Part shown: positions 50,573 through 59,869 of the stretch, piece by piece
How positions within the stretch are numbered: position 1 is the stretch's first letter
How the letters are laid out: each line of letters opens with the position of its first letter
Assembly (NCBI GenBank): GCA_049802235.1
Contig: JBARMB010000073.1
Location: forward strand, 1-62,889
From: VBDM01 sp049802235
GTDB taxonomy: Bacteria; Pseudomonadota; Gammaproteobacteria; Burkholderiales; SG8-39
Length of the DNA stretch: 62,889 nucleotides
Direction: 5' to 3'
Translations under genes and position numbers: made by a program
Notes under the pieces: generated by a model
Seen by the model: only the letters and a program-made list of their open reading frames with translations
What the model was told of the DNA's origin: nothing
Database searches by the model: none

Positions 50573-52210
50573 CTAGCCCTGCTGGCGCAGCTTGAAGCGC
50601 TGCAGCTTGCCGGTTTCGGTGCGCGGCAGCGACTGCATGAATTCGATTGCGCGCGGATATTTGTACGGGGCGATCGACGCCTTCACGAATTCCTGCAGCT
50701 TCTTCACCATGTCCACGCCGCCGCCGAACCCGGGCTTCAGCACAACGAAGGCCTTGACGATCTGGCCGCGCGCCTCGTCGGGCACGCCGACCACGCCGCA
50801 CTCGGCCACCGCCTCGTGCTCGATCAGCGCCGATTCGATTTCCGGGCCGGCGATGTTGTAGCCGGCGGAAACGATCATGTCGTCGGTGCGCGCCTGATAG
50901 AAAAAGTAGCCGTCGGCATCCATCCTGTAGGCGTCGCCGGTGATGTTCCAGCCGCCCTGCACGTAGGTCTTCTGGCGTTCGTCGGCGAGGTAGCGGCAGC
51001 CGATCGGACCTTTCACCGCGAGGCGTCCGACGGTCCCGGACGGAACCGGCCTGCCGTCGTCATCCAGCACCGCCGCTTTGTAGCCGGGAACGGCGTAGCC
51101 GGTGGCGCCGCGACGCACGCGCTCAGGGGTGTGCGAGATGAACGTGTGGAACATCTCCGTCGAGCCGATGCCGTCGATGATCTCGATGCCCGTGGCCTGC
51201 TTGAACGCCTGGCGCGTGGTATCGGGCAGCGCCTCGCCCGCCGAGACGCATTTCTTCAGGCTCGACAGGTCGAAGCGGTTCGCGCCCTCCCGAACCAGCG
51301 CCGCCATCTGGCGATAGTAGGTCGGCGCGGTGAAGAGAATCGTCGTCTTGAAGTCCTGGACCGTCTTCAGCATCGACTCCGGCGTGAGCCTCTCGATCAG
51401 CACAGTGGAGGCGCCGTAGCGCACCGGGAAGCACAACATTCCGCCGAGGCCGAAGGTAAACGCGAGCGGCGGCGTGCCGCAGAAAATGTCGTCCTTGCCC
51501 GGCTTCAGGCAGGAGCGCGGGAAGCACTCGCAGACCGTCATGACGTCGCGGTGAAAGTGCAGCGCGGCCTTCGGCTGGCCGGTGGTGCCGGAAGTGAACG
51601 CGATCATGCACACATCGTCCACGGCGGTGTCGACGTTGCTGAAGTCCTCCGGATGGAACTCGAGCAGGTCCTCGAGCGCCCCGCGCCGCGGGTCGTTGAA
51701 GTACAGCACCTGTTTCAGGGTGGGGCACTGCGATCTTGCGATCTCCAGTTCTTCCTTCAGCCGGATGTCGCACAGTGCCGCGCCGATTTGCGCCTTGTCG
51801 ATTATCGGCTTCAGCTCTCTTGCGCGCAGCAGCGGCATGGTCGTCACCGCGATGCAGCCGGCCTTGATCACGGCGAACCAGCACGCAGCCATCATGGGAT
51901 TGTTCGGCCCGCGCAGCAGCACGCGCGAACCCGGCACCAGGCCCATGTCCTTTTGCAGGACGTGCGCGATCTGGTTGGCGCGCGTGAGCAACTGCCGGTA
52001 AGTGCAGGCATAGCGACCGCCGTCGATCTCGGTATGAATCACCGGCCGCTCGCCGTGGCCGGCCGTAATTGCCTTGTCGAGGAGTTCGGCCGCGCAGTTC
52101 ATGCGTGCCGGGTACTTCAGTTGCGGCAGCTCGAAGATCAGCTCCGGCCACTGATGCTTCGGCGGCAGATTGTCCCGCGCAAAAGTGTCGACGTGGGATG
52201 TGTAGGTCAT
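50573..52210 (-). CDS. Benzoate/2-aminobenzoate-type CoA ligase
   Basis: An acyl-adenylate-forming ligase, 545 residues from ATG 52210. Core motifs: TSGTTGQPKAALHFHRD (P-loop), GSTEMFHTFIS, ITGDAYRMDADGYFFYQARTDDMI and PRTETGKLQRFKLR with the C-terminal catalytic Lys. Residues 40-75 (RPVIHTEIDGGRYACTYRQLL) resemble 2-aminobenzoate-CoA ligases. The most likely substrate is a benzoate-type acid, but this cannot be fixed from sequence. It neighbours a Bug receptor and an enol-lactonase-like hydrolase. Confidence 0.85.
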   Translation of the reverse strand: MTYTSHVDTFARDNLPPKHQWPELIFELPQLKYPARMNCAAELLDKAITAGHGERPVIHTEIDGGRYACTYRQLLTRANQIAHVLQKDMGLVPGSRVLLRGPNNPMMAACWFAVIKAGCIAVTTMPLLRARELKPIIDKAQIGAALCDIRLKEELEIARSQCPTLKQVLYFNDPRRGALEDLLEFHPEDFSNVDTAVDDVCMIAFTSGTTGQPKAALHFHRDVMTVCECFPRSCLKPGKDDIFCGTPPLAFTFGLGGMLCFPVRYGASTVLIERLTPESMLKTVQDFKTTILFTAPTYYRQMAALVREGANRFDLSSLKKCVSAGEALPDTTRQAFKQATGIEIIDGIGSTEMFHTFISHTPERVRRGATGYAVPGYKAAVLDDDGRPVPSGTVGRLAVKGPIGCRYLADERQKTYVQGGWNITGDAYRMDADGYFFYQARTDDMIVSAGYNIAGPEIESALIEHEAVAECGVVGVPDEARGQIVKAFVVLKPGFGGGVDMVKKLQEFVKASIAPYKYPRAIEFMQSLPRTETGKLQRFKLRQQG

Positions 52211-52242
52211 CGGTGGTCCATTTTTTCGCCTCCTGCGAATGC

Positions 52243-53034
52243 TCAGGCCGATCGATGCCGCTCCAGGAAAGCGCCCAGCGCGCGGTTGAACGCCGCCGGC
52301 TGCTCGATATTGGAAAGATGCGACGCCGAAGGGATGACCACGAGCTCCGATCCGGGGATCGCTGCGTGGATCTCGCGCGCCATTGCGACCGGCGTGCCGG
52401 CGTCCTGCTCGCCGACGATGACGAGCACCGGGCAGGAGATCGTGTTCAGCTTCGCGGTGAGGTTGATCCCGGGTATGGCGTGGCAGCAGCCGATGTAGCC
52501 GGAGACGGGCGTCCTGCGGATCTGCGAGCCGATCCGCGCCATCACGTCGGGATGGCTCTTGCGGAAAGGCTCGGTGAACCAGCGCGCGAGCGTGGCCTCC
52601 ACGAGCGGCTCCATGCCTTTGTCCCGCGCGAGCTTGATGCGCTCCTGCCACATCGGCGCGGCCTCGGGAGGATAGCGGCTGGCGGTATCGGCGAGCACCA
52701 TGCTTGCAAACACGCCCGGAAATTTAAGCGCGAAAGTCTGGCCGATCATGCCGCCCATCGACAGGCCGGCCCAGTGGCAGCGCTCGATGCCGAGCGCCAG
52801 GAAAAGTCCGCGCACGTCGTCGGCGAGCATGTCGAGCGTATATTCGCCCGCGGGCGCGTCGCTCTCCCCATGCCCGCGCGTGTCGAAACGCAGCACCTTG
52901 TAGTCGCGGGCGAGGAGGGCGGCCTGCTCGTCCCACATCGCCGAAGCGCAGGCGAGCGAGTGGCTCATCACCACCCAGGGGCCGTTGCCCTCGACCGTGC
53001 AATGCAGTTCGATGCCGTTGGTCTTGATCTTCAT
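52243..53034 (-). CDS. Alpha/beta hydrolase, 3-oxoadipate enol-lactonase-like
   Basis: A 263-residue hydrolase with the oxyanion-hole motif HSLAC, nucleophile elbow GLSMGGMIGQ (Ser), Asp in VIVGEQDAGTP and His in PSASHLSNIEQP. Similarity is to PcaD-like lactonases. ATG 53034 is chosen over a longer frame that overlaps spoT. It is 32 nt upstream of the CoA ligase gene on the same strand, so it is probably cotranscribed with it. Confidence 0.84.
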   Translation of the reverse strand: MKIKTNGIELHCTVEGNGPWVVMSHSLACASAMWDEQAALLARDYKVLRFDTRGHGESDAPAGEYTLDMLADDVRGLFLALGIERCHWAGLSMGGMIGQTFALKFPGVFASMVLADTASRYPPEAAPMWQERIKLARDKGMEPLVEATLARWFTEPFRKSHPDVMARIGSQIRRTPVSGYIGCCHAIPGINLTAKLNTISCPVLVIVGEQDAGTPVAMAREIHAAIPGSELVVIPSASHLSNIEQPAAFNRALGAFLERHRSA

Positions 53035-53086
53035 TTCGTTCCCGGTACCGGTTTGAAATCCGCCCCGGGGATTTCCCGGGCCGCCG

Positions 53087-55204
53087 CTAGTCCTTGGCGC
53101 GTGCAATTCGCACCACTTCCTGAATGCGCCGCAGCGCGCGCATCACCTTGGCGAGGTGCAGGCGGTTGGCGACCTGCAGGGTGAAGTGCATGGTGGTGTA
53201 GACGCTGCGCTCTTCGTCCATGCCGACATTGTCGATGTTGGAGCCGGCCTCCGCGATCGCGGAAGCGACCTTCGCCAGGACGCCGCGCTGATTCGCCACC
53301 ACGACGCGGATCGCGACTTCGAACATCTTGTCGGCCTCCGGATCCCACTCGACATTGAGCCATTTGTCCGGATCGCCGCGCAGCTTCGCCGCCGAGGGGC
53401 AGTCGTGGGTGTGGATGACGAGGCCCTGGCCCTTCTTGATGAAGCCGATGATGGGGTCGCCGGGGATCGGGTTGCAGCATTTGGCGAACTGCACCGCCAT
53501 GCCTTCCGAGCCGTGAATCACGATCGAACCGGCCGGGGCCTTGCCTTCGGCCGGGTGGTGCTCGGCGAGTGACAGCAGCTTTCTTGCGACGATGGCGGCG
53601 AGCCGCTTGCCGAGACCGATGTCGGCGACGATTTCCTGGCGCGACCTGGCGCCGACATCGCGCACCAGCTTTACCCAGCGCTCCGGGGTCGCCTCCGCAG
53701 GTTTTGCGCCGAGCGCGCGCACCGCCTGGTTGAGCAGGCGCTCGCCGAGTGCCGCCGCCTCCTCCGACTGCATGGTCTTGAGGAAATGCCGGATCTGCGC
53801 GCGCGCCTTGGCGGTCCTCACGTAGGCGAGCCACGCCGGGTTGGGGTGTGCGTGCGCGGCGGTGATGATTTCGACGCGGTCGCCGTTCTTCAGCTCCGTG
53901 CGCAGGGGCGCGAGCTCGTAGTTGATCTTCGCGGCGATGCAGCGGTCGCCGATGTCGGTATGCACCGCGTAGGCGAAGTCCACCGCGGTCGCGCCGCGCG
54001 GCATCGCCATGATCTTGCCCTTGGGCGTGAACACGTAGACCTCGTCGGGGAAGAGGTCCACCTTGATGTGCTCGAGGAACTCCACTGCATCGCCGGAAGT
54101 GTTCTGGATGTCGAGCAGCGACTGCAGCCACTTGTGCGTACGCTGCTGCGCTTCGTTGAATTCAATGTCGGTGCTCTTGTAGAGCCAGTGCGAAGCGATG
54201 CCGGTCTCGGCGATGCGGTGCATGGCTTGAGTGCGGATCTGGATCTCCGCCGGCATTCCGTAGGGGCCGATGAGCGTGGTATGCAGAGACTGGTAGCCGT
54301 TCACTTTCGGGATGGCGATGTAGTCCTTGAACTTGCCCGGCACCGGCTTGTACAGGCTGTGCAGCGCGCCGAGCGCGAGATAACACGCGGGAACGTCCTT
54401 GACGATGACGCGAAAGCCGTAGATGTCGAGCACCTGCGAGAACGACAGGTGCTTCTCGTGCATCTTCTTGTAGATCGAGTAGATCTGTTTCTCGCGGCCG
54501 CCCACGGCCGCCTCGATCCCGGCGGCGGGAAGGCGCTCCTTGATCGCCTTCAGGATCTTGTCCACCACCTCGCGGCGGTTCCCGCGCGCGGCTTTCAGCG
54601 CCTTGGCGAGCACTTTGTAGCGCAGCGGATAAAGATGCCGGAACGCCAGCTCCTGCATCTCGCGGTAGAGGCCGTCAAGGCCGAGGCGGTTGGCGATCGG
54701 CGCGTAAATCTCGAGCGTCTCGCGCGCCACGCGGCGCCGCTGCTCGGGGCCCACCGCCTCGAGCGTCCTCATGTTGTGCAGCCGGTCGGCGAGCTTGATC
54801 AGCATGACGCGCACGTCGCGCGCCATGGCAAGCAGCATCTTGCGGAAGTTCTCCGCCTGCGCGTCCTGCTGCGACTGGAATTCGACGCGGTCGAGCTTGG
54901 AGAGGCCGTCCACCAGCTCCGCCACGGGCCTGCCGAAGCGCTCGATGATCTCCTGCTTGGAGACGGCGGCGTCCTCCATCACGTCATGGAGCAGGGCCGC
55001 CATGATCGCCTGGGCGTCGAGCTGCCAGTCGGCGACGATCCCGGCCACGGCGAGCGGGTGCGAGATATAGGGGTCGCCGCTCTTGCGCAGCTGCCCCTGG
55101 TGAGCGGTGTCGCTGAACTGGTAGGCCTCTTCGATGCGGCCGACGTCGCCCGGCTTGAGGTAGCCGAGGTGAGGTCTGAGCTCGGTGATCGCGACCGCCG
55201 CCAT
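53087..55204 (-). CDS. spoT: Bifunctional (p)ppGpp synthetase/hydrolase SpoT
   Basis: Long RelA/SpoT homologue, 705 residues. The hydrolase domain has HDVMED (metal His-Asp) near residue 72 and HLPL-like HNMRTL. The synthetase domain has the basic charge motif KFKDYIAIPKVNGYQSLHT (RXKD class, bifunctional) and AEIQIRT. TGS (about 390-450) and C-terminal ACT domain (about 635-705) follow. Both active sites look intact. spoT-rpoZ-gmk is the usual order. Confidence 0.96.
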   Translation of the reverse strand: MAAVAITELRPHLGYLKPGDVGRIEEAYQFSDTAHQGQLRKSGDPYISHPLAVAGIVADWQLDAQAIMAALLHDVMEDAAVSKQEIIERFGRPVAELVDGLSKLDRVEFQSQQDAQAENFRKMLLAMARDVRVMLIKLADRLHNMRTLEAVGPEQRRRVARETLEIYAPIANRLGLDGLYREMQELAFRHLYPLRYKVLAKALKAARGNRREVVDKILKAIKERLPAAGIEAAVGGREKQIYSIYKKMHEKHLSFSQVLDIYGFRVIVKDVPACYLALGALHSLYKPVPGKFKDYIAIPKVNGYQSLHTTLIGPYGMPAEIQIRTQAMHRIAETGIASHWLYKSTDIEFNEAQQRTHKWLQSLLDIQNTSGDAVEFLEHIKVDLFPDEVYVFTPKGKIMAMPRGATAVDFAYAVHTDIGDRCIAAKINYELAPLRTELKNGDRVEIITAAHAHPNPAWLAYVRTAKARAQIRHFLKTMQSEEAAALGERLLNQAVRALGAKPAEATPERWVKLVRDVGARSRQEIVADIGLGKRLAAIVARKLLSLAEHHPAEGKAPAGSIVIHGSEGMAVQFAKCCNPIPGDPIIGFIKKGQGLVIHTHDCPSAAKLRGDPDKWLNVEWDPEADKMFEVAIRVVVANQRGVLAKVASAIAEAGSNIDNVGMDEERSVYTTMHFTLQVANRLHLAKVMRALRRIQEVVRIARAKD

Positions 55205-55332
55205 GATCAGGCCGGGAGGCGATAGAAGGGTTCGTGGCGGATTACGCGGTGGCCGCAGGCCGCGGGGTAACGGCGCGCCGCCGGGGATGCGGCACGAGGA
55301 ACTCTGGATTTCAGCGGGTCACTGGTTTTCAT

Positions 55333-55542
55333 TCACCCGGTATGGACGCGGCTCAGGTATTCGACGCCGATCTTGCCGCCCGCGATCTCGCGCAGGGCGA
55401 TCACGGTCGGTTTGTCGCGATTGGTCTCGATCAGCGGGGTACCGCCCTGCGCCAGCTGGCGCGCGCGGTAAGTCGCCGCCAGCGTCAATTGGAAGCGGTT
55501 CGGGATTTTCTTCAGACAATCATCAACGGTGATGCGGGCCAT
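55333..55542 (-). CDS. rpoZ: RNA polymerase omega subunit
   Basis: A 69-residue omega subunit. MARITVDDCLKKIPNRFQLTLAA and LREIAGGKIGVEYL are the family motifs. It lies 15 nt after gmk in the gmk-rpoZ-spoT order. The C-terminus is short, as in other betaproteobacteria. Confidence 0.95.
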   Translation of the reverse strand: MARITVDDCLKKIPNRFQLTLAATYRARQLAQGGTPLIETNRDKPTVIALREIAGGKIGVEYLSRVHTG

Positions 55543-55557
55543 GGTTCCTCTTTCAGT

Positions 55558-56166
55558 CTAGCGAAACGACGCAAAAATTTCCGGAATACGCGCACTCCGG
55601 TGCGAAAGCTTGAGCCTGAAGGCGCGCACGATGGCGGCGAGATCCTGCCGCGCTTCTTCGAAGTTATTGTTAATAATAACATAATCGAACTCCGCCACGT
55701 GGCTGATCTCCTCCCGGGCGTTCGCCAGCCGGGTGCGGATGGAATCCTCCGAATCCTTGCCCCGCGAGCGCAGGCGGCGCTCGAGCTCCGTCATCGACGG
55801 CGGCAGGATGAAAATGCCGACCGCTTCGGGAAAAATGCGCCGCACCTGCTGCGCGCCCTGCCAGTCGATTTCGAGCACGAGGTCGAGGCCCTTTGCGCGC
55901 GCCTCGCGGATCCATTTTTGCGAGGTGCCGTAACGGTTGCCGTGCACTTCGGCCGATTCGAGGAATTCGCCGCGATCGAGCATCGCCTCGAAAGTCGCGC
56001 GCTCGACGAAGTGGTAGTCGCGCCCGTTCTGCTCCCCGGGTCGCGGCGGCCGCGTGGTGTAGGAGATCGACAAGGCGAGCTGCTTGTCCTCGGCGAGCAG
56101 CGTGTTCACCAGCGAGGACTTTCCCGCGCCGGAGGGCGCCGCGACGATGAAAAGGTTGCCGCTCAT
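55558..56166 (-). CDS. gmk: Guanylate kinase
   Basis: Converts GMP to GDP. The 202-residue protein has P-loop APSGAGKSSL, SYTTRPPRPGEQNGRDYHFV and LEIDWQGAQQV. ATG 56166 (MSGNLFIVAAPSG) is the family start; the open frame upstream is translated foldback repeat. Confidence 0.96.
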   Translation of the reverse strand: MSGNLFIVAAPSGAGKSSLVNTLLAEDKQLALSISYTTRPPRPGEQNGRDYHFVERATFEAMLDRGEFLESAEVHGNRYGTSQKWIREARAKGLDLVLEIDWQGAQQVRRIFPEAVGIFILPPSMTELERRLRSRGKDSEDSIRTRLANAREEISHVAEFDYVIINNNFEEARQDLAAIVRAFRLKLSHRSARIPEIFASFR

Positions 56167-56298
56167 CGGGGTGAAAGGTGAGGCGTGAATCGGAAATCTG
56201 GAATCGGGAATCGTAAGGCGTGAATCCGGAAGCGTGAACCGATGATAACGCGCTTCCGTCCGTCTTTGACGATTTCCGATTTCCGATTCACGATTCAC
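56166..56298. repeat. Foldback repeat between gmk and yicC
   Basis: One arm has GTGAATCGGAAATC, GGAATCGGGAATCG and GCGTGAATCC-type units; the other has GATTTCCGATTTCCGATTCA. It is the largest of the three foldbacks and fills the spacer between two conserved neighbours. Confidence 0.65.
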
Positions 56299-57155
56299 TC
56301 GATGTTCTGTATCTGCTCGCGCATCTGCTCGATCAGCAGCTTGAATTCGAGGCTCGCCTCGGACAGCTCCTTCGACACCGATTTCGATCCCAGCGTGTTG
56401 GCCTCGCGGTTCAGCTCCTGCATGAGAAAATCGAGACGCTTGCCCACCGCGCCGCCGGCGGCGAGCACCCGGCGCACCTCCCCGATGTGGGCGCCGAGGC
56501 GGTTCATCTCCTCGGCCACGTCCACCTTCACGCCGAACAGCGCGATCTCCTGGCGCACGCGCTCCTCGTCGGAGGCGCCGAGCGCCTCGCGCAGCCGCGC
56601 CGCGAGCTTTTCCTGGTACGCGGCGATCGCCTCGGGCAGGCGCGGCTGGATGGCGGCGAGGAGCGCCGCCATGCGCTCGACGCGCTCGAGCAGCATCTGC
56701 GCCAGCTTCTCGCCCTCGCGCGCGCGGGTCGCGGTGAATTCCTCGAGCAGGTCCTTCACCAGGGCGACGCAGGCCTCGCGCAGCAGCGCTGACTTGTCGT
56801 CGCCGAGCACGCCCGGCCAGTGCAGCACTTCGCCGACACGAAGCGGCTGCGCGTCCGGAATCGCCGCGCGCACCCGCCGCGAGGCCGCGGCAAGCGCCGC
56901 GAGCAGGGCTTCATTGACGTTGATCTGGGGCGCGGATTCGGCGGCCGGCGTGACGGCGACGCGGCATTCCACCTTGCCGCGGCCGATGCGCGCAACGATC
57001 AACTCGCGCAACGCCGGCTCGACCGGGCGCAGATCGTCGGGCAGCCGGAACTGGACGTCGAGAAAGCGGCCGTTGACGCTCTTCAGCTCGGCCGACAGCG
57101 ATGCCGCCGGCAATTCCCGCGTCGCGGCCGCGTAGCCGGTCATGCTATGAATCAT
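56295..57155 (-). CDS. yicC: YicC family endoribonuclease-like protein
   Basis: A 286-residue protein of the YicC/DUF1732 family. MIHSMTGYAAATRELP is the characteristic start. ELKSVNGRFLDVQFRLPDDLRPVEP and the C-terminal FLMQELNREANTLGSKS, LEFKLLIEQMREQIQNIE also fit the family. E. coli YicC is reported to act as an RNase. ATG 57155 is preferred to 57143. It lies upstream of gmk as in many proteobacteria. Confidence 0.93.
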   Translation of the reverse strand: MIHSMTGYAAATRELPAASLSAELKSVNGRFLDVQFRLPDDLRPVEPALRELIVARIGRGKVECRVAVTPAAESAPQINVNEALLAALAAASRRVRAAIPDAQPLRVGEVLHWPGVLGDDKSALLREACVALVKDLLEEFTATRAREGEKLAQMLLERVERMAALLAAIQPRLPEAIAAYQEKLAARLREALGASDEERVRQEIALFGVKVDVAEEMNRLGAHIGEVRRVLAAGGAVGKRLDFLMQELNREANTLGSKSVSKELSEASLEFKLLIEQMREQIQNIE

Positions 57156-57257
57156 GAAATGTGATGTCTTTAACGGCCACGGCCCCAATAATGCCGACGG
57201 CAACAGCGAAAATGCCCCTATCATAGCGGTTACAAACACCGCGCGGCTACTGCCTTC

Positions 57258-58205
57258 ATGCCCCAGCAAGCCAACCAGCCTTTGCCGGATGGCTATCAGC
57301 TTCAGAATTACCGCATCGCGAACGTGCTTTCGTGCGGCGGTTTTTCCATCGTCTACCTCGCCTACGACGAGAACGACCAGCCGGTCGCGATCAAGGAATA
57401 CCTGCCGAGCGTGCTCGCCCTGAGGCAGGAGGGCGATGCGCTGCCTTCGATCACCGACGAGAACCTCGCCACCTTTCGCTACGGCATGAAATGCTTTTTC
57501 GAGGAGGGGCGGTCGCTTGCGCTCCTGTCCCACCCGAACGTGGTGCGGGTGCTGAACTTCTTCCGCGCCAACGAGACGGTCTACATGGTAATGCGCTACG
57601 AGCGCGGCAGGACGCTGCAGGAGCACATCCAGGCGCGCCGCGGGGCGATCAGGGAGAGCTTTATCCGCCGCGTGTTCACGCAGCTGCTGAACGGCCTGCG
57701 CGAGGTGCATTCGAACAAGCTGCTTCATCTTGACATCAAGCCGGCCAACATCTACATCCGAAATGACGGCACCCCGGTGCTGATCGACTTCGGCGCCGCG
57801 CGCCAGACCCTGACGCAGGAAGGATTCCGCCTGAACCCGATGTACACGCCCGGATTCGCCCCGCCGGAGCAGTACAAGGATCGCGAGCTGCTCGGGCCCT
57901 GGAGCGACTGCTACGCGGTCGGCGCGACCATCTTCGCATGCATGGCCGGCGCGGCGCCGCAGCCGGCCGACGAGCGCGCCGTGCGCGACCGCTACGTCTC
58001 GGCGACCAAGCTGTGGGCGGGCAAGTACTCGCGCCACTTGCTGGAGACCATCGACTGGTGCCTCGAGCTCGACCATATGCACCGGCCCCAGAGCGTATTC
58101 GCGCTGCAGAAAGTGCTGTTGCGTGAAAAAGATCCCGAGGTGCGCCGCAAAGGCACGTTCCTTCGATTCCTGCGCGGCAGATTGATGAAGCTCGCCCGCC
58201 GATGA
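57258..58205 (+). CDS. Hanks-type serine/threonine protein kinase
   Basis: A 315-residue soluble kinase. N-lobe: LSCGGFSIVYLAYDEN (atypical Gly loop, Ser/Cys replacing two Gly), VAIKEYLPS with the ATP-binding Lys. C-lobe: LLHLDIKPANIYI (catalytic loop, HLD rather than HRD), VLIDFGAAR (DFG) and a GFAPPEQY substrate loop. Its ATG is not followed by a transmembrane region. It overlaps the PP2C gene by 4 nt. Pairs like this before rph are common in betaproteobacteria; their targets are not known. Confidence 0.9.
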   Translation: MPQQANQPLPDGYQLQNYRIANVLSCGGFSIVYLAYDENDQPVAIKEYLPSVLALRQEGDALPSITDENLATFRYGMKCFFEEGRSLALLSHPNVVRVLNFFRANETVYMVMRYERGRTLQEHIQARRGAIRESFIRRVFTQLLNGLREVHSNKLLHLDIKPANIYIRNDGTPVLIDFGAARQTLTQEGFRLNPMYTPGFAPPEQYKDRELLGPWSDCYAVGATIFACMAGAAPQPADERAVRDRYVSATKLWAGKYSRHLLETIDWCLELDHMHRPQSVFALQKVLLREKDPEVRRKGTFLRFLRGRLMKLARR

Positions 58206-59122
58206 GATTCTCCATCTTCCAGGACAGCCGCAAGGGCGCGCGCACGGAGAACCAGGACCGCGTCGGCTACTGCTACAGCCGCGACGCGCTCCTCATGGTG
58301 ATCGCCGACGGCATGGGCGGACACCTGCACGGTGAAGTGGCTTCGCAGATCGCCGTGCAGTTCCTCACCGAGGCTTTCCAGCGGGAGGCCAGGCCGAAGC
58401 TCGCCGATCCGCTCCAGTTCCTGCAGAAGAACATCATCGACGCGCACCACACGCTGGTCGATTACGCCCGCGCGCGCGGGCTGCAGGAGACCCCGCGCAC
58501 CACCTGCGTCGCCTGCATCGTGCAGGACTCGGTCGCACACTGGGCGCACGTGGGCGATTCGCGCCTCTATCATGTGCGCGACGGACGCATCCACGCCCAG
58601 ACCAAGGACCATTCGCGCGTGCAGATGCTGGTGGATCAGGGCCGCATCCGCGAGGAAGCGGTCGCCGCGCATCCGGATCGCAACAAGATTTTCAACTGCG
58701 TCGGCGCGATCAATCTGCCGCAGGTCGAATTGTCGCGGAAGGCCGTGCTGGCCCCGGGTGACACGCTGATCCTGTGCACCGACGGACTGTGGGGGCCGCT
58801 GTCGGCCAGGCTCGTCACCGAGGCGCTGCGGAAGAACGACATCATGAAGGCGATGCCGGAGTTGCTCGACGATGCCGAGCAGCGCTCCGGCAACGAGTGC
58901 GACAATCTGTCGGTGGTGGCGATGACCTGGGAGGGCAGCCATCCCGGCAAGAGCGGCGGCGAAGTCTCGACGCAGACGCTCGAGCTGGACGCTTTCTCCA
59001 CCCAGATCGAGGACTTCGGCCTGTCCAACTCCGATTACAGCGAACTCACCGACGCAGAGATCGAGCGGGCGATCGAGGAAATCCGCACCGCCATCCGCAA
59101 ACATACGCCGCAGAAACGGTAA
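58202..59122 (+). CDS. PP2C-family serine/threonine phosphatase
   Basis: A 306-residue phosphatase of the PPM family. RTENQDRVGYCY, ADGMGGHLHGEVAS, VGDSRLYHVRDG, CTDGLWGPLS and ECDNLSVVAM supply the metal-binding Asp residues. Residues about 245-306 form an extension beyond the catalytic domain (SDYSELTDAEIERAIEEI, helical). The stop codon touches the rph start. The likely partner is the upstream kinase. Confidence 0.93.
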   Translation: MRFSIFQDSRKGARTENQDRVGYCYSRDALLMVIADGMGGHLHGEVASQIAVQFLTEAFQREARPKLADPLQFLQKNIIDAHHTLVDYARARGLQETPRTTCVACIVQDSVAHWAHVGDSRLYHVRDGRIHAQTKDHSRVQMLVDQGRIREEAVAAHPDRNKIFNCVGAINLPQVELSRKAVLAPGDTLILCTDGLWGPLSARLVTEALRKNDIMKAMPELLDDAEQRSGNECDNLSVVAMTWEGSHPGKSGGEVSTQTLELDAFSTQIEDFGLSNSDYSELTDAEIERAIEEIRTAIRKHTPQKR

Positions 59123-59839
59123 ATGAGACCCAGCCAGCGCCAAGCCGGAGAGCTGCGGCCCGTCGCCATCCAGAGGCACTACACCCGCCACGCGGAAGGC
59201 TCGGTGCTGATCGCCTTCGGCGACACCCGCGTCATCTGCACCGCGAGCGTGGAGGAGAAAGTGCCGGGCTTTCTCAAGGGCCGCGGTCAGGGCTGGGTCA
59301 CGGCCGAATACGGCATGCTGCCGCGTTCCACCCACACCCGCAGCGATCGCGAGGCCGCGCGCGGAAAGCAGTCGGGGCGCACGCAGGAGATCCAGCGCCT
59401 CATCGGGCGCGCCCTGCGCGCGGTGACCGACCTCGGGAAACTCGGCGAGCGCAGCGTGCAGATCGACTGCGATGTGATCCAGGCCGACGGCGGCACGCGC
59501 ACCGCGGCGATTACCGGCGCCTTCGTCGCGCTGCAGGACGCCTGCGGCTCGCTCCTGCAGCGCGGGCTCATCGCCGCATCGCCGATCCGCGATTTCATCG
59601 CCGCGGTGTCGGTCGGGATCGTCGACGGCGTGCCGGTGCTCGACCTCGATTACGCCGAGGATTCCACGTGCGACACCGACATGAACGTGGTGATGACCGG
59701 AAGCGGGGGCCTGGTCGAAGTCCAGGGCACGGCCGAAGGCGCGCCGTTCACGCCGGCGCAGCTCGATGCGATGTTGCTGCTGGCGCAGCAGGGCATCCGC
59801 GAGCTGATCGCAATGCAGAAGCAGGCGCTGGGCGTCTAG
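59123..59839 (+). CDS. rph: Ribonuclease PH
   Basis: Phosphorolytic 3'-5' exoribonuclease that trims tRNA 3' ends. The 238-residue protein has MRPSQRQAGELRPVAIQRHYTRHAEGSVLI at the start, GWVTAEYGMLPRSTHTRSDREAARGKQSGRTQEIQRLIGRALR and DLDYAEDSTCDTDMNVVMTG. It begins directly at the PP2C stop. It is the last of the kinase-phosphatase-rph operon. Confidence 0.97.
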   Translation: MRPSQRQAGELRPVAIQRHYTRHAEGSVLIAFGDTRVICTASVEEKVPGFLKGRGQGWVTAEYGMLPRSTHTRSDREAARGKQSGRTQEIQRLIGRALRAVTDLGKLGERSVQIDCDVIQADGGTRTAAITGAFVALQDACGSLLQRGLIAASPIRDFIAAVSVGIVDGVPVLDLDYAEDSTCDTDMNVVMTGSGGLVEVQGTAEGAPFTPAQLDAMLLLAQQGIRELIAMQKQALGV

Positions 59840-59869
59840 TGCCGGCCGCCGCGCGCGGCGGGCGGGCCG

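Noticed and set aside
56295..58082. Long minus-strand frame joining yicC with the antisense of the kinase gene
   Set aside because: Family homology starts at MIHSMTGYA (57155); upstream residues are the shadow of the kinase gene.
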